Below are positions 8,144-16,787 of a stretch of DNA of 64,000 bases, piece after piece (within the stretch, counting starts at the first letter, position 1; the number at the start of each line of letters is the position of its first letter). The notes under the pieces are model-generated. The model was not told the DNA's origin. It did no database searches and worked only from the letters and a program-made list of their open reading frames with translations. The position numbers and the translations under genes are program-made. This DNA comes from Leeuwenhoekiella sp. (GTDB lineage Bacteria > Bacteroidota > Bacteroidia > Flavobacteriales > Flavobacteriaceae): assembly GCA_002708845.1 (NCBI GenBank), contig PAPI01000024.1:248001-312000 (forward strand), read 5' to 3'.

Positions 8144-9568
8144 TCAGGCTGGTTGTAGAACCGCTGTTTCCTTTAGACTGAAGTTTGTTTTACTCAATAC
8201 TAAATCAAGAATAGCCTGTATATCGCGGCTGTTCTCCCGGTTTGCGATATAGACGGTAATCACGGGGTCTTTCGTTTTTAGATTGGGCGACTTTACTTTT
8301 AAATATTCCCAGCGTTCTTCGATTAATCGGGTGACTATATCAACCGTGTCGGGTTGAATAAGAAAGACCACTTTTTCTACAGCTACGTTATCAAATAAAA
8401 AGTCGACTTCATAAGCACAGCCTTTTCGCTCTTCTGAAAAGCCCCGTAAATCCATTAACACCGCATCAGCCAGTTGTGTATAGGTAGCAACAGCCAGCTT
8501 CCATGTGTTGTCATAACACATTGTAGGCATACTTTTATAAGTGTGGTCAAAACTTCTGGGAACCCTTTTCAGTTTCTCCAGACGGGCATCCAGGTGTTCC
8601 TGATTTTTGATAAAGCTTTTAGAAACCTGTTTTAAATTGTAGCGAACAAGCGCGATGCAGGCCAGCACCACCAACGGAATGATCACAAAATAGTTAATAA
8701 ATTGGGTATCAAAAGACGCTGCTTCCAATTCAACTTCAACAATAATTAAAAGAAAAAAGGATACAACCACTACCGGAATGGTTTCGCTTTTTTGCCTGAA
8801 CTTGCTGCGTATAAACGAAGGATCTACAACAGTAAAAAACGAACCAAAATACTTCCAAAATTTAAGCAGACCTTCAAATGTAAAAAGTGCCGTATCGTTA
8901 ATCCCAAAAACCCGAAGTACCAATAGCTTGAGATTAGGAACTTTAGCCAGTTTGGCCTGAAGATGCTTTAAAAGACCAATATGAACCCCTAAAGCTGCGA
9001 GATAGCCCAACTCCTCCAAATCAATAAAAGGGATGCTAAATAAAAAATGGGATAAGGCCACCAGTATCAAAACAGCATCCAAATAAGGAGCCCGAACCGG
9101 GTCGGCAATCGCCAAAAACGTTTTTTTAAAAGGAGCTAAAAAGCTGGTAAACCCGGTTTTGTGAGCCCGGAATTGATCCCGAAATCCCAGAATACGATAG
9201 GTTGCGATAGCGGCATAAGGTAACGCCAGAAATACCGCATCTCCCATTGTCAGGAGCATATACCCCAAAGCAATCATTAAACAATAGATGTAGTGCAACC
9301 TGAATTCTTTTTTTGCCCGGCTGATAAGAGATTCGCGCAGAACCTGTGCCTCGGGCTGTGGGGTTTCATACGTAATCCAATTAAAATGAAGTTTGGCTTT
9401 GGCCGCTGTTTCTGATTGCTTCTCCTGTAGTTTTTGCTGCTGATCGGCCTCAGACGGAATCATCATCATTTTAGTCACCTTTTTGCGAATCGCAAAACGG
9501 CTGTAAGCAATTGTGATTGCCAGTAAAATTGCAACAATTAGAGCCGTGTATAGCGTGGAATCGGACAT
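8144..9568 (-). CDS. Multi-TM membrane protein with soluble C-terminal domain, unknown
   Basis: The start is placed at 9568 (MSDSTLYTALIVAILLAIT...), directly before TM1; in-frame upstream extensions exist to an ATG at 9622 and a TTG at 9631, so the start is uncertain. The 474-residue protein has a first TM, a short charged helical linker (KLQEKQSETAAKAK), then about four more hydrophobic regions (residues ~95-130, ~165-205, ~265-285, ~295-315), and a soluble C-terminal domain of about 150 residues. That domain contains AVLMDLRGFSEERKGCAYEVDFL and EKVVFLIQPDTVDIVTRL, alternating hydrophobic strands and helices reminiscent of TIR/deoxyribosyltransferase-like Rossmann folds. It lies 181 bp downstream of a TIR protein on the same strand. 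Family not recognised. Confidence 0.75.
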   Translation of the reverse strand: MSDSTLYTALIVAILLAITIAYSRFAIRKKVTKMMMIPSEADQQQKLQEKQSETAAKAKLHFNWITYETPQPEAQVLRESLISRAKKEFRLHYIYCLMIALGYMLLTMGDAVFLALPYAAIATYRILGFRDQFRAHKTGFTSFLAPFKKTFLAIADPVRAPYLDAVLILVALSHFLFSIPFIDLEELGYLAALGVHIGLLKHLQAKLAKVPNLKLLVLRVFGINDTALFTFEGLLKFWKYFGSFFTVVDPSFIRSKFRQKSETIPVVVVSFFLLIIVEVELEAASFDTQFINYFVIIPLVVLACIALVRYNLKQVSKSFIKNQEHLDARLEKLKRVPRSFDHTYKSMPTMCYDNTWKLAVATYTQLADAVLMDLRGFSEERKGCAYEVDFLFDNVAVEKVVFLIQPDTVDIVTRLIEERWEYLKVKSPNLKTKDPVITVYIANRENSRDIQAILDLVLSKTNFSLKETAVLQPA

Positions 9569-9749
9569 GGAATTTTCGGCCAATTCCTGATTATATATTA
9601 AAAAAGTATAAGTATTGTGCATATCACCCAAATTGTGGAAGTTACTCGTTAAACGTTGAGGGGTGAAAGCTAAAATACTGATTCAGAGTAGTTATAAAGA
9701 TAGCTGTTTTAAGTTTAAAGTCTGCAATTTAATTGCTGAGCCTTCTCGC

Positions 9750-10877
9750 CTAGATACGGCTATAGGATTCTACTTTAAACATCACATAATTGTAGTAAAA
9801 GGTTAAAAAAAGCCGGTTGCCATAGCAACGAAAGCCAAACACATTTTGTGCTCCATTCATAAACTGAATGGTCATAAATTCATTATTAAAATAAAACCCG
9901 GCAGTCTGGGTTTGCTTTCCGTTTTGAAAATACTGTACCAGTTGGTTAGAACCAAAAGCCATATCATAAGAAGCATTAAGCGGCACCTTTTGTCCGTTCT
10001 CAATCATAAAATCGAGATGCCATTTAGCATATACATTTTGTGGATTGTGAAACTGTGTGCGATACGCCTGTAACGCATTGGGATTGGATTCAAACGGAGT
10101 TAATCTGGTAATGATGTCTTCAAGCATCGCATCATAACCGGTAAATGTACCCGGATTACCCGTATTCTGAGGTTCAGATTTTGATGCTTCAGTTTTGGGT
10201 TCTTCGGTGTCTGAGTCAGTAAGCTTATTCCTCAGGGCGTCAATACGCTTGCCGATATAATGGTTTACATCGTTTCGGTTTAAAAAATCATTTAAAATGA
10301 TATCTATATTTTCAGGCTTTTCGGTTTTTCGATCTAAAAGCAATTCAATCTCAAAAAGTAAGTCTTTCTGCTCTTCCATAGTAAGGTTTTCCCGTTTGCG
10401 AACCATAGAATGCAGTTTGCTCAAACCCGAAATGGGCATAGGTGGTGTGGGCACCTGATCGTAGTGACCTTTATCGTGAACGTATGGCTTGGTTTGTTCC
10501 AGTTCGCGAAGACTTTTGACCAAAAGATTTTTGCGTTTGGGATCATCAGGGCGGTACGACGTAAGATTATTGTCCTTGAGAACGGGCGGCATAAAGCTCG
10601 AACTCAAATCATCAACCCGCAATCCCATCATATACTTCCCCAGGCCTTCGGCATAGGTAAGCTCGGCCATACAGGCCTGTGATTGGTTAGACTCTTTAGA
10701 AAGAACAAACAGAAAAATATCGCACTCGCGTATTTGTTTAAGAATTTCGTTCCACCATTCAGTCCCGGCGCCTAACTTGTGGTCAAACCAACAACTGTAA
10801 TCGAGATAACCTAAAAATTCGCTGATGTCTTTGACCTCTTCTACCTGAGCTCGGGAATAACTGATAAATAATTTCAC
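9750..10877 (-). CDS. TIR-domain protein with unknown C-terminal domain
   Basis: Residues 1 to about 130 form a TIR domain: MKLFISYSR at the first strand, WFDHKLGAGTEWWNEI after it, CDIFLFVLSKES, and CMAELTYAEG, in which Glu72 occupies the position of the catalytic glutamate of NAD-hydrolysing TIR domains. The middle (about 145-215) is helical and charged. The C-terminal part (about 240-375) is a compact beta-rich region with YAKWHLDFMIENG and FGFRCYGNRLFLTFYYN, which I do not recognise. Bacterial TIR proteins often act as NAD-cleaving effectors in anti-phage defence or signalling; here that is inference. The 375-residue length leaves room for a sensor domain. The downstream neighbour is a membrane protein, a possible partner. 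Confidence 0.88.
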   Translation of the reverse strand: MKLFISYSRAQVEEVKDISEFLGYLDYSCWFDHKLGAGTEWWNEILKQIRECDIFLFVLSKESNQSQACMAELTYAEGLGKYMMGLRVDDLSSSFMPPVLKDNNLTSYRPDDPKRKNLLVKSLRELEQTKPYVHDKGHYDQVPTPPMPISGLSKLHSMVRKRENLTMEEQKDLLFEIELLLDRKTEKPENIDIILNDFLNRNDVNHYIGKRIDALRNKLTDSDTEEPKTEASKSEPQNTGNPGTFTGYDAMLEDIITRLTPFESNPNALQAYRTQFHNPQNVYAKWHLDFMIENGQKVPLNASYDMAFGSNQLVQYFQNGKQTQTAGFYFNNEFMTIQFMNGAQNVFGFRCYGNRLFLTFYYNYVMFKVESYSRI

Positions 10878-10974
10878 GTTGGGTTTTGGTTTGGTTGAAA
10901 CTCTGAGTACGCAACTAAAATTAACGCTATTTTACTTATATCCAAAAATTTACGCTGGACAACAAGGTTCTTTT

Positions 10975-11044
10975 TAAATCGCCATACCGGAAAAAAAAGA
11001 AAGTCAATAGGGCTAAAGATTTCACTCATGCAACCTCAGGATTC
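10975..11044 (-). pseudogene. Fragment of a paralogue of the Zn-ribbon membrane protein
   Basis: Read on the minus strand from the ATG at 11029, this stretch gives MSEIFSPIDFLFF, which closely resembles MGETFSPIDLLFY near the C-terminus of the intact 223-residue protein at 11990-12661, and the nucleotide match is visible too. After that the frame diverges (PVWRFKKN...). Only this short block is left, in an otherwise gene-free 189-bp gap. I read it as the remnant of a duplicated gene; a chance match cannot be fully excluded. Confidence 0.45.
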
Positions 11045-11066
11045 TCCCATAGTGAAATTTACAGGC

Positions 11067-11783
11067 TTAAAAAATCAGGTTTAACCGAGTATCTTTTGAC
11101 AAATTCTGGAAAGTTAAGAATGCGTGTCTTACGGCTGATTGGATGTGGTCTTCATAAGTACCCAACTTAAAAGTAAAACGCGCTTTAGCCTGTGAAAATG
11201 TCCATGCTGTTGTAGTTGTGTTTATACTTACCGCGGGATGTTCTTGACCTATTTGAAACGAATTTTTACATTTCCACTCAAAACCATTAGCCAATAAGAT
11301 GTGATCACTGTAACCCGTGATCAGGCAAAGCTCGTCCGGCTTATTAAGGTTGTACTTTACATCTTTATAATCCTTCTTCACCGGCAGGCCTAAAGCTTCT
11401 CGGCGTTTCCGCTCTTTGCGTTTGCCTCCTGAAATCCAACCTCCAAAACCCATTGCACCTTTTTTAAGTTCTTTAAAATTATCAACGCCATCCATAAGTT
11501 CACCTACTCCGGGAATCAAACCCACCACCTCGCCTACACCCTCGTTTGCCAGACGTTTTATAAAGGATTCAGACATGGGTAATTTGTAATGAAGAATACG
11601 TTTATTGGTCAGCAACAATAAATCAGGTCTTTTACCGTGTAAAATCAAAAGAATTTGCTCTTCATCTGCTGACGCTGACTGCTCTGCTGCATGTAAACGC
11701 AAATACGGAAATCCTTCCTGTTCAAAGAATGATTCAAAGTCTTGATGCAGGTATTTAGAATGGTCAATTTTTGAACTAAACAT
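11067..11783 (-). CDS. Conserved-looking cytosolic protein, possible PH-like fold
   Basis: The 238-residue product has no signal peptide. Residues about 40-75 (EEQILLILHGKRPDLLLLTNKRILHYKLP) have the 'yLTnkRil' turn typical of bacterial PH-like or GRAM-like domains. A Gly/Lys-rich, amphipathic middle (GVGEVVGLIPGVGELMDGVD, then SGGKRKERKRREALG) might contact membranes. The C-terminal third again shows strands (KCKNSFQIGQ, TTTTAWTFSQAKARFTFKLG). The function is unknown; the PH-like suggestion rests on the LTNKR motif only. It is preceded by a gene-free ~200 bp and followed by the paralogue fragment and the TIR gene, all on the minus strand. Confidence 0.7.
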   Translation of the reverse strand: MFSSKIDHSKYLHQDFESFFEQEGFPYLRLHAAEQSASADEEQILLILHGKRPDLLLLTNKRILHYKLPMSESFIKRLANEGVGEVVGLIPGVGELMDGVDNFKELKKGAMGFGGWISGGKRKERKRREALGLPVKKDYKDVKYNLNKPDELCLITGYSDHILLANGFEWKCKNSFQIGQEHPAVSINTTTTAWTFSQAKARFTFKLGTYEDHIQSAVRHAFLTFQNLSKDTRLNLIF

Positions 11784-11900
11784 ACTTCCTTATATAAAGT
11801 GAATACAACTTTAAAATTGAATCAGGGGAAGTACATGTTCTAGGGAACTTAAATATAGCTAAATTCCTAAAGACCAGCCTTGAAGGAGTGTATATAATTT

Positions 11901-11933
11901 ACCCCGGCTAACAAGAGTATTGCTAACCGGGGT
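11901..11933 (-). terminator. Intrinsic terminator downstream of the Zn-ribbon gene
   Basis: The arms ACCCCGGCTAACAA (11901-11914) and TTGCTAACCGGGGT (11920-11933) pair with two internal mismatches, giving a GC-rich stem. AT-rich tracts flank it on both sides. It lies 57 bp beyond the stop of the minus-strand gene that ends at 11990. Confidence 0.75.
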
Positions 11934-11989
11934 ATTTATTTGTTTAAAAATACTTTTAGGCTTATTGAAAGACCAAAATCTTAAAGAGA

Positions 11990-12661
11990 TTAGGCTTTCG
12001 TATGAATACGGTCTAAATCTTCCTGAGACACTACCCTAAAGGAGAACTTGTAGCCTTCAAAGACCGCCAGACCGTAAAAAAGCAGGTCAATAGGACTAAA
12101 GGTTTCGCCCATGATCTCCGGTAAAAAACTGTAGTCAAAATAGAGTATGGCATCCAAAAGACTTACATCCATTTCATTGGCGACAAACCCCAAGATACTC
12201 AGAATATTCCCCAGCAAAACCGATAAGAACGCGAGTGCTCCTCCCCAATACCCAAAAATCTGACTGATACCTTTACCAACCAATCGTATGGTATAACCTA
12301 CTCCGGCTCCAATGGCTACAGCCATATAACCTATCTGAAAACCGGTCATCACACTGATGGTTCCCCAAAGAATGGCACCTACAAGTCCAACCGTGGCACC
12401 CATTACAATAGCAGGAATAAGGTTTTGCTCTTTTTTTAGCTCTTCAAGATCGCTTTCTGAAAGTTTCTGGTGCAATTGATCTATAGTTAAGGCTTCTGAT
12501 TGATGAGCCAGCGCCTGAACCTCAGGATCTTCCTGAAAATCGTTGCAGGTACCTTCAAAATCTGCCTTTTGGTCGGTAAGACTGCATAAAATGCCTGTTT
12601 GTAAATCCATTTTTCGGTTGTTGCATTTTTTGCAAAACGCCAATTGTGCATCACGTGTCAT
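11990..12661 (-). CDS. Membrane protein with N-terminal Cys4 zinc-ribbon-like motif
   Basis: The 223-residue protein has four cysteines near the N-terminus, C10-x2-C13-x12-C26-x12-C39, suggesting a small zinc-binding ribbon. A helical stretch (ALTIDQLHQKLSESDLEELKKEQ) follows, and then three or four hydrophobic segments between about 80 and 155 with Gly-rich character (GATVGLVGAILWG, AIGAGVGYTIRLVGKG). The C-terminus reads FSPIDLLFYGLAVFEGYKFSFR. This layout is met in flavobacterial hypothetical membrane proteins; no function is known to me. It follows comM by 40 bp and ends at the terminator at 11901-11933, so it may be co-transcribed with comM. Confidence 0.78.
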   Translation of the reverse strand: MTRDAQLAFCKKCNNRKMDLQTGILCSLTDQKADFEGTCNDFQEDPEVQALAHQSEALTIDQLHQKLSESDLEELKKEQNLIPAIVMGATVGLVGAILWGTISVMTGFQIGYMAVAIGAGVGYTIRLVGKGISQIFGYWGGALAFLSVLLGNILSILGFVANEMDVSLLDAILYFDYSFLPEIMGETFSPIDLLFYGLAVFEGYKFSFRVVSQEDLDRIHTKA

Positions 12662-12701
12662 TGATATAAAATAAAATAATTAATAATTCTTCATTTGATT
12701 T

Positions 12702-14240
12702 TTAACCCAGCCACCCATCTCGGTCCAGACTTCGGTATTGTATGGCTTCACTAATATGATGTCCCGCAATAGACTCAGAAGCCTCTAAATCTGCAATCGT
12801 ACGGGCTACTTTTAAAATACGATCATACGCCCGAGCCGAAAGGTTTAGCTTTTCCATTGCGTTTTTAAGAAGGGTTTTAGAATGTTCATCAAGGGCGCAG
12901 TATTTCCGAATCTGCTTGACGCTCATTTGGGCATTGTAGTGAATGCTTTCGCTTTCGCGAAAACGTTCCGTTTGCAGTTTACGGGCTTCAGTCACCCGCT
13001 TGCGTATGTCTACGCTGCTTTCCGCCTTGCGCTCGTCTGACAATTTATCAAAAGGCACCGGGGTTACTTCAATATGAATATCAATACGGTCAAGTAGCGG
13101 TCCGCTTACTTTACTCAAATACCTTTGCATTTCTGCCGGCGTGCTGGTTACCGGAGCACCGGGATCATTAAAATACCCACCCGGACTTGGGTTCATACTG
13201 GCTACCAGCATAAAACTACTGGGATAGGTCACTGTGAATTTGGCTCTCGAGATCGTCACTTCGCGGTCTTCAAGCGGCTGGCGCATCACTTCAAGCACGG
13301 TACGTTTGAATTCCGGCAGCTCATCCAAAAACAACACGCCGTTATGCGCCAGCGAAATTTCACCCGGCTGTGGATAGGCACCGCCGCCGACTAAAGCCAC
13401 GTCCGAAATGGTATGATGCGGACTCCGGAAAGGACGATGTGCCATAAGTCCCACGTGTTCCCGCATCCTACCCGAAACACTGTGAATCTTAGTAGTCTCG
13501 AGCGCTTCTCGCAAAGTCATAGGTGGTAAAATGGAAGGCAGGCGTTTGGCCAGCATGGTTTTTCCCGCTCCGGGCGGACCTATCAAAATAATGTTGTGTC
13601 CACCCGCTGCTGCGATTTCCATACAGCGTTTAATAGATTCCTGCCCTTTTACATCAGCAAAATCAAAGTCGGGATGTTCCAGCGCGTTGAAAAACTCGTT
13701 CCGGGTATCTACTATGGTACGCTCTAAGGGTTCGTCTTTATCAAAATGCGCAATAACCTGCGCGATAGAGTCGATTCCGTAAACTTCCAGATCTTTTACT
13801 ATCGCTGCTTCTTTGGCGTTTTGACTGGGCAGTAAGAACTTTTTAAAGCCTTCCTCCTGCGCCTTAATGGCAATAGGCAACGCGCCGCGAATGGGTTGCA
13901 GGCTTCCGTCAAGGGAAAGCTCACCCATAATGATGTATTCGTCTAAATGTTCAGCTTTGATTTGATCACTGGCGGCAAGAATACCGATTGCAAGCGTAAG
14001 ATCGTAGGCGCTTCCCTCCTTACGCATATCGGCCGGAGCCATATTGAGAGTGATCTTCTTTCCCGGAATCTTAAAACCATTATTTTGCAGTGCTGCCGCG
14101 ATGCGATAATTGCTTTCCTTAATAGCATTATCGGGCAATCCTACGAGGTGGTAGCCTATTCCTTTATCAATATTAACCTCAACAGTAATGGTTGTTGCCT
14201 CTACCCCAAAAACAGCCGAGCCATACACTTTTGTAAGCAT
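12702..14240 (-). CDS. comM: YifB/ComM family Mg-chelatase-like AAA+ ATPase
   Basis: The 512-residue protein opens with the ComM N-terminal domain (YGSAVFGVEATTITVEVNI, GLPDNAIKESNYRI, LNMAPADMRKEGSAYDL), then the AAA+ core with Walker A GPPGAGKTMLAKRLP, Walker B GVLFLDELPEF and FLLVASMNPSPGGYF-type sensor region, and the C-terminal Mg-chelatase-like helical part (LNLSARAYDRILKVARTIADLE). ComM is a hexameric helicase that aids branch migration during natural transformation and recombination. Length and motifs are typical. The upstream neighbour on the plus strand is divergent. Confidence 0.95.
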   Translation of the reverse strand: MLTKVYGSAVFGVEATTITVEVNIDKGIGYHLVGLPDNAIKESNYRIAAALQNNGFKIPGKKITLNMAPADMRKEGSAYDLTLAIGILAASDQIKAEHLDEYIIMGELSLDGSLQPIRGALPIAIKAQEEGFKKFLLPSQNAKEAAIVKDLEVYGIDSIAQVIAHFDKDEPLERTIVDTRNEFFNALEHPDFDFADVKGQESIKRCMEIAAAGGHNIILIGPPGAGKTMLAKRLPSILPPMTLREALETTKIHSVSGRMREHVGLMAHRPFRSPHHTISDVALVGGGAYPQPGEISLAHNGVLFLDELPEFKRTVLEVMRQPLEDREVTISRAKFTVTYPSSFMLVASMNPSPGGYFNDPGAPVTSTPAEMQRYLSKVSGPLLDRIDIHIEVTPVPFDKLSDERKAESSVDIRKRVTEARKLQTERFRESESIHYNAQMSVKQIRKYCALDEHSKTLLKNAMEKLNLSARAYDRILKVARTIADLEASESIAGHHISEAIQYRSLDRDGWLG

Positions 14241-14354
14241 GGTAATCCGTTAGTTTGCCGTTTGGGTAGGGCCTTAGGCTTTTTATCTGTGTGGGAAATT
14301 AACTGAAAAACAGCACATATAAAAGGGAATTACACCTATTATTTAACAATTAAT

Positions 14355-14383
14355 TTAGATTTAAGGCTAATACTGTATTTTTG
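14355..14383 (+). promoter_or_regulatory. Candidate Bacteroidota-type promoter for the VOC gene
   Basis: TATTTTTG at 14376-14383 fits the Bacteroidota -7 consensus TAnnTTTG, and a TTAG at 14355-14358 lies about 17 nt upstream where a TTTG-like -33 box is expected. The ATG of the VOC gene follows 14 nt after the -7 box. Confidence 0.5.
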
Positions 14384-14397
14384 ACAAAAATCTATTT

Positions 14398-14889
14398 ATG
14401 GCTGACTCCTACTCCATTCCAGCAACAACACGCATTGGGCACGTGCACCTAAAAGTCTCCAACCTGGAGCGTGCACTTCAATTTTATCATGGGGTTTTAG
14501 GGTTTGAAATCATACAGCGTTTGGGTGATGAAGCCGCCTTTATTTCGGCCGGTGGCTATCACCATCATATAGGCCTCAACACCTGGCAAAGCAAAGGTGC
14601 TTCGGCTCCGCCACAATACAGCACAGGGCTTTTTCATACCGCAATCGTATATCCTACCCGCAAGGATTTGGCACAAATTTTAAAACGTCTTCTCGATAAT
14701 GGAATAAAATTAACCGGAGCTGCAGATCACGGCGTTTCCGAAGCTTTATACCTCAACGATCCCGATGAAAATGGAGTGGAATTGTATTGGGACCGGCCTC
14801 GCGAAGACTGGCCGAAAGCAGAAGACGGAAGTATTGAAATGTATACCCGCGCCTTAAATCTCAATAATCTATTAGAAGAATTAAATTAG
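14398..14889 (+). CDS. VOC family (catechol 2,3-dioxygenase-like) protein
   Basis: The 163-residue protein is a complete vicinal oxygen chelate domain pair: IGHVHLKVSNLERALQFYHG starts the first module, GYHHHIGLNTW supplies a His-rich strand, LFHTAIVYPTRKD starts the second module, and DPDENGVELYWDRP carries the metal-ligand Glu. It resembles the CatE-like group of extradiol dioxygenases and glyoxalase-like enzymes. The substrate cannot be told from sequence. The 3' end overlaps the convergent FAD/NAD(P)-binding gene by 4 nt. Confidence 0.88.
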   Translation: MADSYSIPATTRIGHVHLKVSNLERALQFYHGVLGFEIIQRLGDEAAFISAGGYHHHIGLNTWQSKGASAPPQYSTGLFHTAIVYPTRKDLAQILKRLLDNGIKLTGAADHGVSEALYLNDPDENGVELYWDRPREDWPKAEDGSIEMYTRALNLNNLLEELN

Positions 14890-16625
14890 GCTTTTAAGCG
14901 GTTTACAACTCCCTCTGCCCATTTGCTAGCCGGTTTACCAAAGCATTCGATTAAATCGTCTACGCCTATAACGCTGCCTTTGGCCAAACGCCCTAATAAT
15001 GCGATAGGCTGATGGGTATTTCCTGCCTCACTGATGATACGACCGTCTTCGAGCGTATGCAAGCCCAGTTTGTAACTTACGGCATTCACTTTTTTATCAG
15101 CAACCAGATTTTCAACAAGGTCACTGGTTACTTTAACCAGTTGCGGCGGATCAATCACCGAATTCACCATGACATCAGCAACTGCGCTTTTTTTATTCTT
15201 GTGAAGCTCCCAACCTTCAGGAACTAACTCAATTGTAGGATTATCTACAAAATCGAGATTCAAAACTCCGGCTTCAACCAAAGCAATGAGTTGCTGCACG
15301 CTTGCAATTGGTGGCCCGTAGGAATATCGCTTACTGGCTTCGATGTATTTAACCAGATCAACCATCGTAGCATCGTTGAATTCAAAATGCGTAAACTCGT
15401 GATATAAGACTCCCAATGCAAAACGCCAGCATTGCCCCAAACAATAATCTAAACTTATCGCTGCCCTTCCACAGGCCATATCGAGCAAGGCATTTAAGGC
15501 ATCAATAGCAGGAAGCTTATGCGACAGGATTAACTCGTGCTGAATTTCTTTAGGCCTACGTAGCAGTTTTTCGGTTAACTCCGCGAGTTCGTGCTCCGAC
15601 AGATTAGTAGGTCGCGCTTTGTCACCCAGTCTCAAATAAACAGCGGCTGTCATTTTGCCCAGAGCCCGTATTAAAAACGAAGCATCATTATGTGCTTCCG
15701 GATTTTGCCTCGCGCTGTTGATCGCTTCTTTAAACTGAAGCATTTCTGTTTCAGAAGGTTCAAACCAGGAATCAATTTTCGGATTTTTAGGCTTTGGAGC
15801 CGGCGGTAGTCCGTCAAGTGAAAAAGCAATCAATTCTTTAGGAGCCTTTGCTGAAGGTGTAAACTGAAAGCGGTCTGTTCCTTCAATTTCGTTGAAGCTT
15901 CCACCAAAACCAATACTTAATGCCCGCATTTGATCAACCATAGAAAGTCCAAAACCACGAAGCGCCACGGTAGTTTCCGGAGTAATTGTTTCCGTTTCTA
16001 ATGCTCCAACGGGATATGGATCTTTGTATAATTTTAGGTTATTCGCTTTTGCGTGTGCATCCCATAATGCCAATTGTTCAGAGAAGGCAGTAGGCTGATG
16101 CCCAATGGTTAATACGACTTCGTCTGCTTTATAAGTGGTTCCAACATCATCTTTTAAGGTGCAACTTTTCGCAGCTATTGAAATATCAACCATCGCCCGC
16201 TTATGCATTTCTAATAAACCGGCTCCCTGTAACGCATTTTTGAGTGTCTCAAAACGCTCGTGTAAATACGATCCTAATTTTGCACGGGATGGAAATACGT
16301 CAGGAACTTCTGCATTAGGATTCTCCGGTACTTTCGCCCAATCTTTATAACTCTCAAAAGCTGGAAGAACAACAGAACCAACCTGTATTTGCGGCCTGCC
16401 GCTCAGACCATTTGCAAGATGCCGCTCGTGAATATTTGATAAATTGGTTTCTACCTGTGCCGGAGACCATATTTGACCCGCTCCGGGATATGCCGAAGGT
16501 TCAAAAACCAAAACCTTAATTTGGATTTGGGCATCCTGCATCTCCAAACACAATGCTTCTAAAGCTGCAAGACCCCGAGGCCCCGCACCTACGATAGCTA
16601 TAGTTTGTGTTTTTTTCAAGATCAT
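14886..16625 (-). CDS. FAD/NAD(P)-binding protein (FAD-NAD(P)-binding family)
   Basis: The 579-residue protein starts MILKKTQTIAIVGAGPRGLAA, a Rossmann nucleotide-binding motif of the 'FAD-NAD(P)-binding' type. It continues with VLVFEPSAYPGAGQIWSPAQVETNLSN and KADEVVLTIGHQP, the features of the lysine-N6-hydroxylase-like / HpyO oxidoreductase group. There is no signal peptide, so it is cytosolic. The C-terminal third (from about 330) is helical and of unclear role. It is a single gene: convergent with the VOC gene (4-nt 3' overlap) and divergent from the aquaporin gene. The substrate is unknown. Confidence 0.85.
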   Translation of the reverse strand: MILKKTQTIAIVGAGPRGLAALEALCLEMQDAQIQIKVLVFEPSAYPGAGQIWSPAQVETNLSNIHERHLANGLSGRPQIQVGSVVLPAFESYKDWAKVPENPNAEVPDVFPSRAKLGSYLHERFETLKNALQGAGLLEMHKRAMVDISIAAKSCTLKDDVGTTYKADEVVLTIGHQPTAFSEQLALWDAHAKANNLKLYKDPYPVGALETETITPETTVALRGFGLSMVDQMRALSIGFGGSFNEIEGTDRFQFTPSAKAPKELIAFSLDGLPPAPKPKNPKIDSWFEPSETEMLQFKEAINSARQNPEAHNDASFLIRALGKMTAAVYLRLGDKARPTNLSEHELAELTEKLLRRPKEIQHELILSHKLPAIDALNALLDMACGRAAISLDYCLGQCWRFALGVLYHEFTHFEFNDATMVDLVKYIEASKRYSYGPPIASVQQLIALVEAGVLNLDFVDNPTIELVPEGWELHKNKKSAVADVMVNSVIDPPQLVKVTSDLVENLVADKKVNAVSYKLGLHTLEDGRIISEAGNTHQPIALLGRLAKGSVIGVDDLIECFGKPASKWAEGVVNRLKA

Positions 16626-16787
16626 ATTTTGTAGAATGTAAAGTTACGATTACGCCTCGAAGGCGGTATTCCTAATTCATAAGCTTCTCATAAAAATTGA
16701 ATATTCAACTCAAGCATCATATTTGATAACTTAAACAAGCTTATTGGATTGAGTTTTTTAAATTAGCTAACAACCAATTTGAAAATT

